From NCBI GenBank assembly GCA_966424055.1, contig CBJLMB010000004.1:169365-233364 (forward strand): a stretch of DNA of 64,000 bases, in the 5' to 3' direction. This DNA comes from Deminuibacter sp966424055 (lineage in GTDB: Bacteria; Bacteroidota; Bacteroidia; Chitinophagales; Chitinophagaceae). The notes under the pieces are model-generated. The model was not told where the DNA came from. It saw only the letters and a program-made list of their open reading frames with translations, and ran no database searches. The translations under genes and the position numbers were made by a program. Of the stretch, positions 52,803 to 62,100 are shown piece by piece. How positions within the stretch are numbered: the first letter of the stretch is position 1; each line of letters starts with the position of its first letter.

Positions 52803-54149
52803 ATGGAGTTAAATAATCTTACGGCTGTTTCACCGGTGGATGGCCGCTACCGCAAGCAGGTTGCCTTCCTGGATGAGTATTTTTCTGAATATGCTTTGAT
52901 CAAGTACAGGGTGCTCGTGGAAATAGAGTATTTCCTGTTTCTCGCAGATAAAAAGTTTTTTAAGCTTAGTGCCAAAGGCCGCCAGCAGTTGCGCCAGGTA
53001 GCTGAGCACTTCAGCCTGGATGATGCGCAGCAGATCAAACAGATCGAATCTGTCACCAACCACGATGTAAAAGCTGTGGAATATTTTTTGAAAGAACAGC
53101 TGCAGAAAGCAGGTGTTGTGGAAGCTACAGAATGGATTCATTTTGGTTTAACCTCGCAGGACATCAACAATACGTCTATCCCTCTCAGCTGGAAGAATTG
53201 TATGGAGCAGGAATACCTGCCCGCTATTCTCAACCTGCAACACCAGCTGCACCAGCTGGCACAACAATGGAAGAACATCCCGCTGCTGGCACGTACCCAT
53301 GGGCAGCCCGCCTCTCCCACCCGGTTGGGAAAGGAAATAATGGTATTTGTAGAACGGCTGGAAAACCAGGTACAGCTGTTTTCACATATCCCTTATACAG
53401 CCAAGTTTGGTGGTGCCACAGGTAATTTCAATGCGCACGCAGTGGCTTTTCCTAAAAAAGACTGGGTGGCCCTGGGCAATGAATTTGTAGAAAACACGCT
53501 GGGATTACAGCGTTTGCAGTTTACCACGCAGATAGAGCACTATGATCATCTCGCTGCTCATCTCGATGCGATTAAACGCATCAACAATATACTGATCGAT
53601 CTATGCCGCGATATATGGACGTATATCAGCATGGATTATTTCAAACAAAAAGTAAAGCAGGGCGAAGTGGGCTCCTCTGCTATGCCGCATAAGGTAAACC
53701 CGATCGATTTTGAAAATGCCGAAGGTAACCTGGGCGTGGCCAACGCCCTGCTGGAACATCTTTCAGGCAAACTGCCTGTAAGCCGTCTGCAGCGCGACCT
53801 CACTGATTCTACCGTATTGCGCAACCTGGGTGTACCAGTTGCCCATGTGGTGATCGCACTTAAATCCATCGAAAAAGGTTTGCAGAAACTGGTGCTTCAT
53901 GCAGATAAACTGAAACAGGACCTGGAAAACAACTGGGCTGTTGTGGCAGAAGCCATTCAAACCATCCTTCGCCGGGAAAACTATCCCAAACCTTATGAGG
54001 CCCTGAAAGATCTTACCAGGGGTAAGGCAGCTATTACCAAACAGGATATCCACCATTTCATTGGCACGCTTAAAGTAAGTGCAGCCGTTAAAAAAGAACT
54101 TAAAGCGATTACACCGCATAATTATACGGGCGTTACGGCCTCCTACTAA
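52803..54149 (+). CDS. purB: Adenylosuccinate lyase
   Basis: A 448-residue fumarase/aspartase-superfamily lyase. It has the signature GSSAMPHKVNPIDFENAEGNL (near residue 298), WIHFGLTSQDINNTS and THGQPASPTRLGKE. The N terminus LTAVSPVDGRYRKQVAFLDEYFSEYALIKYRVLVE matches the bacterial (E. coli PurB-like) branch. It makes AMP from adenylosuccinate and AICAR from SAICAR in purine synthesis. Full length. A long stem-loop terminator follows directly. Confidence 0.95.
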   Translation: MELNNLTAVSPVDGRYRKQVAFLDEYFSEYALIKYRVLVEIEYFLFLADKKFFKLSAKGRQQLRQVAEHFSLDDAQQIKQIESVTNHDVKAVEYFLKEQLQKAGVVEATEWIHFGLTSQDINNTSIPLSWKNCMEQEYLPAILNLQHQLHQLAQQWKNIPLLARTHGQPASPTRLGKEIMVFVERLENQVQLFSHIPYTAKFGGATGNFNAHAVAFPKKDWVALGNEFVENTLGLQRLQFTTQIEHYDHLAAHLDAIKRINNILIDLCRDIWTYISMDYFKQKVKQGEVGSSAMPHKVNPIDFENAEGNLGVANALLEHLSGKLPVSRLQRDLTDSTVLRNLGVPVAHVVIALKSIEKGLQKLVLHADKLKQDLENNWAVVAEAIQTILRRENYPKPYEALKDLTRGKAAITKQDIHHFIGTLKVSAAVKKELKAITPHNYTGVTASY

Positions 54150-54192
54150 AAAAGAGTGGGGCACTACTCTTCGAGAGTGCCCCACTCTTTTT
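54149..54192. terminator. Bidirectional terminator between purB and prfC
   Basis: AAAAAGAGTGGGGCACT (54149-54165) pairs with AGTGCCCCACTCTTTTT (54176-54192), 17 perfect pairs, with an inner CTC/GAG and flanking A/T runs. It serves the convergent genes. A near-identical element lies at 57637-57674. Confidence 0.85.
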
Positions 54193-54199
54193 CTATTTC

Positions 54200-55786
54200 C
54201 TACTTGTGAATTTCACTTGTAAAATGAAACTCAATATCCGGGTTGTTCTGTATTTCTGTGTTTAAAAACCATTCGCTCTGGGCAAGGTAAACGGGATGAC
54301 CATCTTTATCCTCGGCGGAGTTTTGTTGTTTGAAGCGGAGAAAATCTTCAAGCTTTGCGGCATTTTTACTGGTGAGCCAGCAGGCTTTATAAAAAGGCAG
54401 GCTCCTGAATTCACAGGCTGCACCATATTCCTGCAGCAGGCGGTACTGTATCACTTCAAACTGCAGTTCACCCACACAACCAATGATCTTTTTGTTACCA
54501 CCAAACTGGGTGAACAACTGCGCCACCCCTTCGTCGGTCAGCTGACTGATGCCTTTTTCGAGCTGCTTGGTTTTCATCGGGTCTTTATTCACCAGCTCTT
54601 TGAATATTTCCGGGGAGAAAGACGGGATGCCCGTAAAATAAAAGTCCTCCCCTTCTGTCAGCGTATCGCCAATTTTAAAATTGCCGGTATCAAATAAGCC
54701 CACCACATCGCCGGGGTAAGCATCATCGATCACATCTTTGCTGCGGGCAAGGAATGAATAAGGATTGCTGAAACGCACATCCTTATCCAGCCGTACATGG
54801 TGGTAATATTTATTTCTTTCAAAACGGCCGCTGCAAACACGCAGGAATGCGATACGATCGCGGTGTTTGGGATCGAGGTTGGCATGGATCTTAAACACAA
54901 AACCACTGAATTTATCTTCATCCACCTTCACTTCGCGTGCACTGGTTTCACGGTCACGCGGCCCCGGTGCTATACGGATAAACGTATCCAGCATTTCTTT
55001 TACACCAAAATTATTTACCGCACTGCCGAAAAATACCGGTGCCACCTTACCGGCAAGGTATTCGTCTACCGGGAGTGCGCCATATACACCCTCGATCAGT
55101 TCCGCATCTTCACGCAGCTGGGCAGCATCGCGGTCGCCTACTTTGGCATCGAGTGTGGTATCACTGAGATCACTGATAGCAACAGTATCTTCCTCATCGG
55201 CCTTGGTGCTGGCGGTAAACAGGCGCAGATTTTTTTCATGCAGGTTGTACACCCCCTTAAAATCCTTACCGCTGTTAATGGGCCAGGTCATGGGATGCAG
55301 CTGGATGTTCAGCTCTTTTTCAATTTCTTCCAGCAGGTCAAACCTGTTTTTACCATCACGATCCATTTTATTGATAAAAACGATCACCGGTGTATCGCGC
55401 ATGCGGCATACTTCCATCAGGCGGCGGGTTTGTTCTTCCACCCCATTCACACTGTCTATCACCAGCACAACACTGTCTACGGCAGTGAGTGTGCGGTAAG
55501 TATCTTCAGCAAAATCTTTGTGACCGGGTGTATCGAGCAGATTGATGAGGATGTTCTGGTATTCAAAAGTCATCACCGAAGTGGCTACAGAGATACCGCG
55601 CTGCCGCTCTATCTCCATGAAATCACTCGTTGCGTGCTTTTTGATCTTATTGCTTTTTACCGCGCCGGCTGTTTGAATAGCCCCACCAAACAGCAGCAGC
55701 TTTTCCGTTAATGTTGTTTTACCGGCATCGGGGTGCGAGATAATGGCGAATGTCTTGCGACGGTTAATTTCCTTTTCGTATTTCAT
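54200..55786 (-). CDS. prfC: Peptide chain release factor 3 (RF3)
   Basis: A 528-residue translational GTPase: G1 SHPDAGKTTLTEKLL, G2/switch region ERQRGISVATSVM, G3 LLDTPGHKDF, G4 FINKMDRDGKNRFDLLEEIEKELNIQLHPMTWPI (the NKMD motif), and RF3-specific C-terminal parts. RF3 removes RF1/RF2 from the ribosome after termination. ATG 55786 (MKYEKEINRR) gives the usual length; the frame extends ten codons upstream without support. It converges with purB across a shared terminator. Confidence 0.95.
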   Translation of the reverse strand: MKYEKEINRRKTFAIISHPDAGKTTLTEKLLLFGGAIQTAGAVKSNKIKKHATSDFMEIERQRGISVATSVMTFEYQNILINLLDTPGHKDFAEDTYRTLTAVDSVVLVIDSVNGVEEQTRRLMEVCRMRDTPVIVFINKMDRDGKNRFDLLEEIEKELNIQLHPMTWPINSGKDFKGVYNLHEKNLRLFTASTKADEEDTVAISDLSDTTLDAKVGDRDAAQLREDAELIEGVYGALPVDEYLAGKVAPVFFGSAVNNFGVKEMLDTFIRIAPGPRDRETSAREVKVDEDKFSGFVFKIHANLDPKHRDRIAFLRVCSGRFERNKYYHHVRLDKDVRFSNPYSFLARSKDVIDDAYPGDVVGLFDTGNFKIGDTLTEGEDFYFTGIPSFSPEIFKELVNKDPMKTKQLEKGISQLTDEGVAQLFTQFGGNKKIIGCVGELQFEVIQYRLLQEYGAACEFRSLPFYKACWLTSKNAAKLEDFLRFKQQNSAEDKDGHPVYLAQSEWFLNTEIQNNPDIEFHFTSEIHK

Positions 55787-55871
55787 GATGATCACCGCGG
55801 GAGAAAACGACTGCATCAGTCATATGCCGGGCAGGCAAGGATGCAGACTTTTCATCCCATTTTTCAGGCCG

Positions 55872-55879
55872 CAAAGGTA
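55872..55879 (-). promoter_or_regulatory. TACCTTTG promoter box for prfC
   Basis: On the minus strand TACCTTTG (55879 to 55872) fits TAnnTTTG and lies 85 bp before the prfC ATG. Confidence 0.4.
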
Positions 55880-56008
55880 ATATTTTGGAACCCGGAATAC
55901 GAATCGGGACCGCGATTTTTACAAAACCCTGTAAACAGGCAGATTATGCTGAAGCTTTGTTACTTACACATGACCCGGATGGTTTATCTTAGCTCTAAAA
56001 CACTTGCC

Positions 56009-56923
56009 ATGCAACGCAGACAATTTGTACAGCAGTCTTTTTTGGCCGGGGGCGCTCTCCTGGCTGCCGGAGCCGCTTCAGCCGCCGGTAACCATAAGGC
56101 AGACAATGAACCGTTTCATTTAAATTATGCCGTTCATGATGGCATGTTTAAGAACAGCGCAGGGAAAGATTTTATCGACCAGCTCAAATATGCCTATGAC
56201 AGGGGTTTCCGTGCGATGGAAGACAATGGTATGACCAGCCGCTCTACCGACGAGCAAACCAAAATAGGCAATGCAATGGCCAAACTGGGTATGACAATGG
56301 GAGTGTTCGTGGTAGACAAGGGCGGTAATGGCGCCAATTCACTCACCACCGGCAAACCGGAATACCTGGAAATATTCCTGAAAGGCTGCCGCCAGGCCGT
56401 TGAGGTGGCCAAACGTGTAAATGCCAAATGGGTGACCGTAGTACCCGGCAATTTTGAAAGGAACCTGCCCATCGGCATTCAGACAGCACATGTTATCGAT
56501 GCTTTGCGCAGGGGCGCTGCCATTCTTGAGCCGCATAACCTGGTGATGGTACTGGAACCTTTAAGTGACACCCCCGACCTGTTCCTGCGTACTTCAGAAC
56601 AAACTTATATGATCTGTAAAGCCGTGAACAGTCCCTCCTGCAAAATACTGTACGACATGTACCATATGCAGCGCAATGAAGGCAATATTATACGCAATAT
56701 CGATGCCACCTGGGACGAGATCGCGTATTTGCAGATAGGCGATAACCCCGGCAGGAATGAGCCTACTACGGGTGAAATGAATTATAAAAATATTTTCAAA
56801 CACCTGTACGAAAAAGGTTATAAAGGTGTGCTGGGCATGGAGCATGGTATATCACAGAAAGGCAGGGAAGGCGAAGATGCCCTGATCGCAGCATACAGGG
56901 CCAGCGATAGTTTTAGCTCATAA
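56009..56923 (+). CDS. Tat-exported hydroxypyruvate-isomerase-like TIM barrel protein
   Basis: A 304-residue protein beginning with a twin-arginine signal (MQRRQFVQQSFLAGGALLAA), so exported folded. The rest is a sugar phosphate isomerase/epimerase TIM barrel: YAVHDGMFKNSAGKDFIDQLKYAYDRGFRAMEDNGM, KWVTVVPGNFERNLPIG, LVMVLEPLSDTPDLFL, CKILYDMYHMQRNEGNI, YLQIGDNPGRNEPTTGEMNYKNIF and LGMEHG. The E, D/H and E metal ligands of the family are in place. It resembles hydroxypyruvate isomerase, but such exported relatives often serve carbohydrate breakdown. The TAA stop shares its two A bases with the left end of a MITE-like element. Confidence 0.88.
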   Translation: MQRRQFVQQSFLAGGALLAAGAASAAGNHKADNEPFHLNYAVHDGMFKNSAGKDFIDQLKYAYDRGFRAMEDNGMTSRSTDEQTKIGNAMAKLGMTMGVFVVDKGGNGANSLTTGKPEYLEIFLKGCRQAVEVAKRVNAKWVTVVPGNFERNLPIGIQTAHVIDALRRGAAILEPHNLVMVLEPLSDTPDLFLRTSEQTYMICKAVNSPSCKILYDMYHMQRNEGNIIRNIDATWDEIAYLQIGDNPGRNEPTTGEMNYKNIFKHLYEKGYKGVLGMEHGISQKGREGEDALIAAYRASDSFSS

Positions 56924-57130
56924 CCCAAGTTGCGGGATAATCAGTGTATTTATGGCTGCAAGCCATGCGCTTCCAGCTATGAGGTGGGAATGCCCTGTTA
57001 AATAGATTAAATTATTTTGCCAGGCCATCCTGAAAACTATCTTCCTTTCTGCGTTTTCCGCGTGTTCCGCGAGATGCATTTCTCGCAGCTCATCGCTATC
57101 AGCTCGCCGCTATAACTAGCAACTTGGGTT
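56922..57130. mobile_element. MITE-like element with 12-bp inverted termini
   Basis: A 209-bp non-coding block starts AACCCAAGTTGC (56922-56933) and ends with its exact reverse complement GCAACTTGGGTT (57119-57130). Both sides are flanked by CAT (56919-56921, 57131-57133), which fits a 3-bp target duplication. It contains no transposase. The left terminus supplies the last two bases of the upstream gene's stop codon. The parent transposase is not in the window. Confidence 0.55.
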
Positions 57131-57185
57131 CATAGCTATACGCTACGAGTATCATTCTATTTATCATACATTCATCTGTTCTGTT

Positions 57186-57635
57186 ATGAGCGGGCAAAAC
57201 AAGGATTATTCAAAAACATTCGATATACAATGGGCAGACCTGGACCCCAATTTTCATGTACGCCATAGTGTATATTACGATTGGGCAGCCAGCACACGTA
57301 TCCATTTCCTCAACCACCTGGGCATCGACCCGGCTTTTATGATAAAACACCAGTTTGGTCCTATCCTGTTCAGGGAAGAAGCCATTTTCAAGAAAGAGAT
57401 CCGTTTTGGCGATACGGTACAGATCAATGTGCAGCTGCAAAAAGCCAGAAGGGATTTCAGCCGCTGGAGCTGGATACATGCCATCCTGAAAAACAATGAT
57501 ACACTGGCAGCCACGGTACAGGTAGACGGCGCTTTTATCAATACAGCCCTGCGCAAACTAACCGCACCACCGCAGGAAATTATACAACTGTTCGACCAGG
57601 TACCCCGTTCAGAGGATTTTAGCTGGACGGATTAA
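57186..57635 (+). CDS. Hotdog-fold acyl-CoA thioesterase
   Basis: A 149-residue 4-hydroxybenzoyl-CoA-thioesterase-type hotdog protein: FDIQWADLDPNFHVRHSVYYDWAASTRIHFLNHLGI (the acidic W-x-D-x-D-x-x-x-H-V motif), GPILFREEAIFKKEIRFGDTVQINVQLQKARRDFSRWSWIHAIL. It would hydrolyse acyl-CoA thioesters; substrate unknown. It lies immediately right of the MITE-like element. Confidence 0.9.
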   Translation: MSGQNKDYSKTFDIQWADLDPNFHVRHSVYYDWAASTRIHFLNHLGIDPAFMIKHQFGPILFREEAIFKKEIRFGDTVQINVQLQKARRDFSRWSWIHAILKNNDTLAATVQVDGAFINTALRKLTAPPQEIIQLFDQVPRSEDFSWTD

Positions 57636-57636
57636 A

Positions 57637-57674
57637 AAAGAGTGAGGCACTCTCTGAAGAGTGCCCCACTCTTT
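57637..57674. terminator. Bidirectional terminator, sibling of the purB/prfC element
   Basis: AAAGAGTGAGGCACTCT (57637-57653) pairs with AGAGTGCCCCACTCTTT (57658-57674), one mismatch in 17. It lies between the convergent thioesterase and susD-like genes and touches the susD stop codon. Confidence 0.8.
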
Positions 57675-59146
57675 CACTGCTTATTCCACCACAACTTCGT
57701 GCCTTTCTTATCACCACCAATGGCCTGGGCTGCGGCTTCGTAATTGTTGCGGTTGATATTGCCTTCTGTGATGGGATAGGTAAGGCGGAACGGTACCATT
57801 TTCACTGTGGGATCGAGGCTTTGTGCAGGCGCTACAAACAATGCAGTTCCGCTGCCATCGGTGCCGGGCTGCTGGAAATTCAGTCTTACCCTTTCAAACC
57901 AGGCCTGCAAGCCCTGCATATATAATGCAAGCCATTTCTGCGTGCCTATACAGTTCTTCCATTCATCCGCTTTAAAGGGCACCTGTGCCAGGTAGGCATT
58001 GGCAGCAGCATCGGGTATACCCCAGAACTTCATACTGGCCTGGATACCTTTGGTGTAATGGTCGGCGGCCGCACCACCTACGTTGTATCCTCTTGCGGCG
58101 GCTTCTGCCAAAGCGAATTCCACTTCAGCCGCTGTCATGATAATACCGGGAAAATCAGGTGCATATACTTTGGTACCGGGATAAGAATACACGATAAAAT
58201 CGTTCTGGAAACTGCCCAGTCCATAAGGCTTGCCTTTGTACGAATTATCTGCCTTTGCCGGCCTGGCATATACCGGCAGTCGCGGGTCGGCAGTGCTTTG
58301 CATATATTTCACCAGTGTTTCACTCATCACATAATCGTTGGGTGTACCTGCACCGGATGCTTCATTGAACGGGAACTGGTCGGGAATGGTGGCCAGGTAA
58401 GGGAACAAAGCATTGTCGGCATTAGACAGGATAACACCGCCCTGTACTGCCGCTTCCACCACCTGTTTTGATTTTGCCGGATCTGCATCTGCCATGCGTA
58501 TACCAATACGCAGCTTAAGTGAGTTGGCCAGTTTTTTCCATTTCTGCACATTGCCGTTATAGATCAGCTCACCATTTTTAAAATTGCCTTTGGATGTATC
58601 GAAGGCGGCCACCTGCGCATCCAGTTTCTGCAACAGGCTGTCGTAGATAGCATGTGCATCATCGTATTTAGGTGTAAAATTAGAAAGGCCTTTTAATGCA
58701 TCCTGGTAGGGAACATTGCCGTATACATCTGTCAGCACCTGGTACACCCAAACACTGAGGATATTGGCGATCGCCACTTCATTCTGCGTTACCACACTGC
58801 TGTTCACCTGGTTCAGCCTGTTTATTTCTGCAAGGTTGTTAAGCGCGGTGCTGTAAATACCCCACAGTGTATTATTGCATCCTTCATCGAGCAGGAACTG
58901 GCTATCAGATTCTTTTTGTGTCTGCGACCAGAACTGTGCATACAACATGCCTATTTTCCCATTTACATAATTGTTGTATAATACATCCGAGGCTGCTTTT
59001 TCCGCCCCTGTGATCAATGCTTCGGGCGGCGCTGTTACAGGCTTGGTGGGATCGGTATTGATATCCTGGAAGTTTTTTGTACAGGATTGCATGAATGCCA
59101 TCAGTAACAAAAAACCGGTTATTTTTATCAGAGAAGAACGCTTCAT
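57674..59146 (-). CDS. SusD/RagB-family outer-membrane lipoprotein
   Basis: A 490-residue lipoprotein (lipobox FMQSC, mature N terminus CTKNFQDINTDPTKP) of the SusD-like 2 type: TGAEKAASDVLYNNYVNGKIGMLYAQFWSQTQKESD, VYQVLTDVYGNVPYQDALKGL, ANSLKLRIGIRMAD, YAPDFPGIIMTAAEVEFALAEAAARGYNVGG. It captures ligand at the surface and hands it to the SusC-type transporter encoded 51 bp upstream. No carbohydrate enzyme is adjacent, so the ligand (glycan, peptide or other) is unknown. Confidence 0.93.
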   Translation of the reverse strand: MKRSSLIKITGFLLLMAFMQSCTKNFQDINTDPTKPVTAPPEALITGAEKAASDVLYNNYVNGKIGMLYAQFWSQTQKESDSQFLLDEGCNNTLWGIYSTALNNLAEINRLNQVNSSVVTQNEVAIANILSVWVYQVLTDVYGNVPYQDALKGLSNFTPKYDDAHAIYDSLLQKLDAQVAAFDTSKGNFKNGELIYNGNVQKWKKLANSLKLRIGIRMADADPAKSKQVVEAAVQGGVILSNADNALFPYLATIPDQFPFNEASGAGTPNDYVMSETLVKYMQSTADPRLPVYARPAKADNSYKGKPYGLGSFQNDFIVYSYPGTKVYAPDFPGIIMTAAEVEFALAEAAARGYNVGGAAADHYTKGIQASMKFWGIPDAAANAYLAQVPFKADEWKNCIGTQKWLALYMQGLQAWFERVRLNFQQPGTDGSGTALFVAPAQSLDPTVKMVPFRLTYPITEGNINRNNYEAAAQAIGGDKKGTKLWWNKQ

Positions 59147-59197
59147 AAGTGATGTTTTTGCAATCAGGAAACCATTTTCTTTTTTAATCGGGTGTCG

Positions 59198-62100
59198 TTA
59201 AAATCCTACATTCAGGTTCACACCATAAGATCGTATGGAAGGCAATGCCCCACCTTCGAGCCCTTGTATATTACTGTCTGAATTAATGATATTGGAAGGA
59301 TCCACGTTCGGGGCTTTAGAATGAATAAGCCAAAGGTTACGGCCGTACAGTGATATCCTGGCATTTTTTGCTTTAACGGCCTGGGCCCATTTTCCAGGCA
59401 GATCGTAACCCAGCCTTACTTCCCTCAGGTAAACATAACTGGCATCGTACACATTCGCTTTGTTCACGCTGGTGCCAAAATTGTTTTTGAAATGATCAGC
59501 CGCGCTGATATGCTTGGTATTGGGCTTTCCGTCGGCTGTTACACCGGGTGCTACGATACCGGTTTCCCTCACATTATCAGCTACGGTTTCTGCCAGCAAA
59601 CCGGAAGCAAGGCCATACATATTGGTGTAAGAGAAGAAGCTGCCCCCTTTCTGGAAATCGATCAATGCGCTCAGCGAAACACCTTTATAGCTGAATGTAT
59701 TGTTGATACCGCCGATATAATCAGGTTGTGTACTGCCAATGATATGCGTGGCATCAGTGGGTACATAATGCCCGTTGGCATCTACAATGCGGCTGCCATT
59801 GTCGCTGTAGGTATAATCAGTACCAGTAAGCACAAACAGGGGTTGCCCTACAATAGCTGCTGTAGATACAGAATTGCGTCTTCTTTCTGTACCGATGATA
59901 TAACGGTCAACGCCCGGGTTATTGGGAATATTCAATGCCAGCAGCTTGCTGCGGTTGAGTGCAAAATTGATCCCGATATCCCAGGTAAACGTGTTTTTGA
60001 GCTCAACAGGCCTGGCAGTCAGCTCCAGCTCCACACCCCTGTTGCGGGATTTACCAACGTTGGCATAGTAAAATGCATAGCCGCTGGCTTGTGATACCTG
60101 CAGGGGAATGATCAGGTCTTTGGTGGTCCTGTTATACACCGTGGCATCCAGTCCGATGCGGTTGTTCAGGAATTTCAGCTCCAGCCCGGCTTCCACTTCG
60201 GTGCTTTTTTCCGGCCTCAGCTGGTCGTTGTTGAGATAAGGATCTTTGGTGATGATGGGATTGTTGCCAAACAAACCAGGCACTGCATAAGCCAGGTAAG
60301 TCCTGTATGGATCTGTATCACTGCCTATCTGCGCCACACTCGCCCTGAATTTGCCAAAGGAAAGCCATTTCCATTTCAGCCAGTCGGAGAACACCATCGA
60401 CAAAGATGCAGAGGGGTAGAAATAGGAATTATTGCCCTTGGCCAAAGCAGATGACCAGTCATTACGGCCTGTCAGCTCCAGGAAAACCGAGTTATTGTAT
60501 CCCAGCGTTACATCACCAAATACAGAGTTGATCTGCTTTTTGAAAAGATAAGGTGTGTAAATCACGCGGCCCGCTGCATTCCGGTAATTGTACAGATCAG
60601 GTACGATGAGCCCGGTAAAAGTACCGTTGTTGATCTCATCTTTTTGCTGCATGATATTGCCACCTACTGTTGCATTCAGATCGAATTTCTTGCTCAGGTC
60701 TCTTTTCACGGTGGCCAGCAGCTGGTAGTTCAGTTCACGGTAACTCCTGTCGGTGCGGGAATAACCGCCAGCCTGGTAATCTTTTGGGGAACGTTCTTCC
60801 TGCAAGGCAGTGAACTGATCCATAAATATTTTCGCAGAAATGTTGATCCAGTCAACCGGTTTTATTTCAAAACCAGCCAGGCCGAAGAGACGGGCGCGAT
60901 TATCTGTTTCAGCTGCTTTATATGCTGTCCAGTACGGGCTGGTAGCAGATGCGGGTGTTGGATCGCTGAACGATTTGCGGTTCCAGCTTACCTGCGAGCC
61001 ATCGGGGAACTGGTAATATTTCAGCTTGTCAATTTCCAGCTGCCGCTGGCTGTACATACTGAACACTTCTGTGGGGTTAGCACCTGAGAAGCCTGTTCCT
61101 GGGCGCCCTGTGGCCCTGTTGTATGAATAATTGGCGCTGGCAACAGCCGTGATGGCACTGTTCACTTTATAAGTACCATTGAAGCCGATATTATTGCGGC
61201 TCATATCAGAATTGGGCAACACAAATTTCTGCGACATGTTGCTGTAAGAAAGCCTGAACGTGCCCCTGTCGCTGCCGCCACTTACACTGATGCTGTTGGT
61301 AAGCGTAAGACCTGTACGGTAAAAATCACGTACATTATTGGGCTGCGGCAACCATTTGGTGGTTTGCCCGAAATAAGGATTGTTTTTGTTTTTGTCAAAT
61401 GAATAATAAGGGCGTATCACCTGGCCTTTCAGTTCGGGGCCCCATGATTCATCTGCACCAAACTGCGGCATCAGGTCGTAGCCACCTTTAATGGGATCAT
61501 TGTACGTGGGTGCACCGGAAAAATAATCAGGGTTTTGTTTCTGCCAGAGTGTATCAAATGCAGACGCCACGAAATTGGGATTACTGGCAGTAGCACCGCC
61601 GCCGCCATAACGGTTCTGGTATTTGGGCAATACATAAACCTTATCCATCTGTGCATTCAGGCTGTAAGTAATGCCCAGCTTGCTGCTGCTGGTGCCTCTT
61701 TTCGTGGTGATCAGCACCACGCCGTTTGAACCACGGCTGCCATACAATGCGCTTGCTGCAGCGCCTTTTAATACCGAGATCTGTTCAATATCATCCGGGT
61801 TAATATCCTGGATAGGGCTGCCATAATCATAACCACCTCCACCTATCTGCTGGTTGTAACTCGGTACCGGGTTATTGTTGCCCATAAAAATACCATCCAC
61901 TACAAACAATGCATTGTTATTGCCAGTGATCGATTTAGCACCCCTGATGGTTATCTTGGCCGAACCACCCATCGACCCGGTGTTTCCATTGATCTGTACA
62001 CCGGCGATCTTGCCCGATAAGGCATTTACAAAATTGGGTTCCTTGGCCACCTGTACCACATCGCCTTTTACTTCCTGCACGCTGTAACCAACTGCTTTTC

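Noticed and set aside
56998..57016. AAATAGATTAAATT resembling the LacI operator
   Set aside because: It lies inside the MITE-like element, away from any sugar gene, and lacks the central CG; it shows that such AT-rich matches arise by chance and tempers the call at 939-950.
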